Positions 5,466-5,497 of a DNA stretch of 5,497 nt are shown piece after piece. Position 1 is the stretch's first letter, and every line of letters starts with the position of its first letter. The position numbers and the translations under genes were made by a program. Source of the stretch: JBBSGC01 sp038254525. Its GTDB lineage: Bacteria > Actinomycetota > Actinomycetes > Propionibacteriales > Nocardioidaceae. The notes beneath the pieces are model-generated. The model was given only the letters and a program-made list of their open reading frames with translations, was not told the DNA's origin and ran no database searches. The DNA lies in contig JBBSGC010000115.1 in NCBI GenBank assembly GCA_038254525.1, positions 1 to 5,497 on the forward strand. The letters run 5' to 3'.

Positions 5466-5497
5466 CGGCGTGCCCCGCTGGTCATCTCGACCGGCCC
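5462..5497 (-). CDS. Possible C-terminal end of an upstream gene (cut by window edge)
   Basis: An open minus-strand frame enters at 5497 and reads GPVEMTSGARR before a TGA at 5462-5464. That stop overlaps the GTG of the next gene as GTGA, the same kind of junction seen between the next two genes. This makes a real upstream gene likely. Eleven codons are too few to identify it. In T7SS contexts the preceding gene is often a small WXG100-like or hypothetical protein, but nothing here shows that. Confidence 0.4.
   Translation of the reverse strand, partial: GPVEMTSGARR

Overview
The window reads as high-GC actinobacterial chromosome. GC is strongly preferred at third codon positions, GTG starts are frequent, long spurious open frames run on the opposite strand, and one gene carries an actinobacterial-type type VII secretion (T7SS) signal. 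Every gene I can support is on the minus strand, so transcription runs from position 5497 towards 1. Almost all of the window is coding. No gap exceeds about 135 bases, and I see no tRNA, rRNA, CRISPR array or insertion sequence.

Region A (about 5497 to 4048) holds the tail of an upstream gene and two further genes joined by 4-base stop/start overlaps (GTGA, then ATGA). The middle gene encodes a 280-residue alanine-rich helical protein. Its N-terminus resembles the putative T7SS secretion-signal domain (an LGSDPxPGD opening followed by a helix-WxG-helix arrangement), but it has no recognisable C-terminal toxin. The next gene encodes a 192-residue protein of unknown function and is probably translationally coupled to it.

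Region B (3938 to 1) follows a 109-base spacer that contains a GC-rich hairpin and a TAGGCT -10-like element. In order of transcription it encodes an enoyl-CoA hydratase/isomerase-family protein, a class I SAM methyltransferase (3 bases later), a left-handed beta-helix (hexapeptide repeat) acyltransferase, and, after a 135-base spacer, the two electron transfer flavoprotein subunits etfB and etfA. etfA is cut by the window edge after 205 codons.

From memory, this order matches a shortened version of the Mycobacterium tuberculosis stretch from Rv3039c (echA17) and Rv3038c (methyltransferase), through Rv3034c (hexapeptide transferase), to Rv3029c-Rv3028c (fixA-fixB, that is etfB-etfA). The Rv3030-Rv3033 and Rv3035-Rv3037c genes that lie between them in mycobacteria are absent here. 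The ETF subunits and the hydratase fit acyl-CoA oxidation: dehydrogenases pass electrons to ETF and the hydratase acts on the enoyl-CoA formed. The methyltransferase and acyltransferase have no substrate that the sequence reveals.
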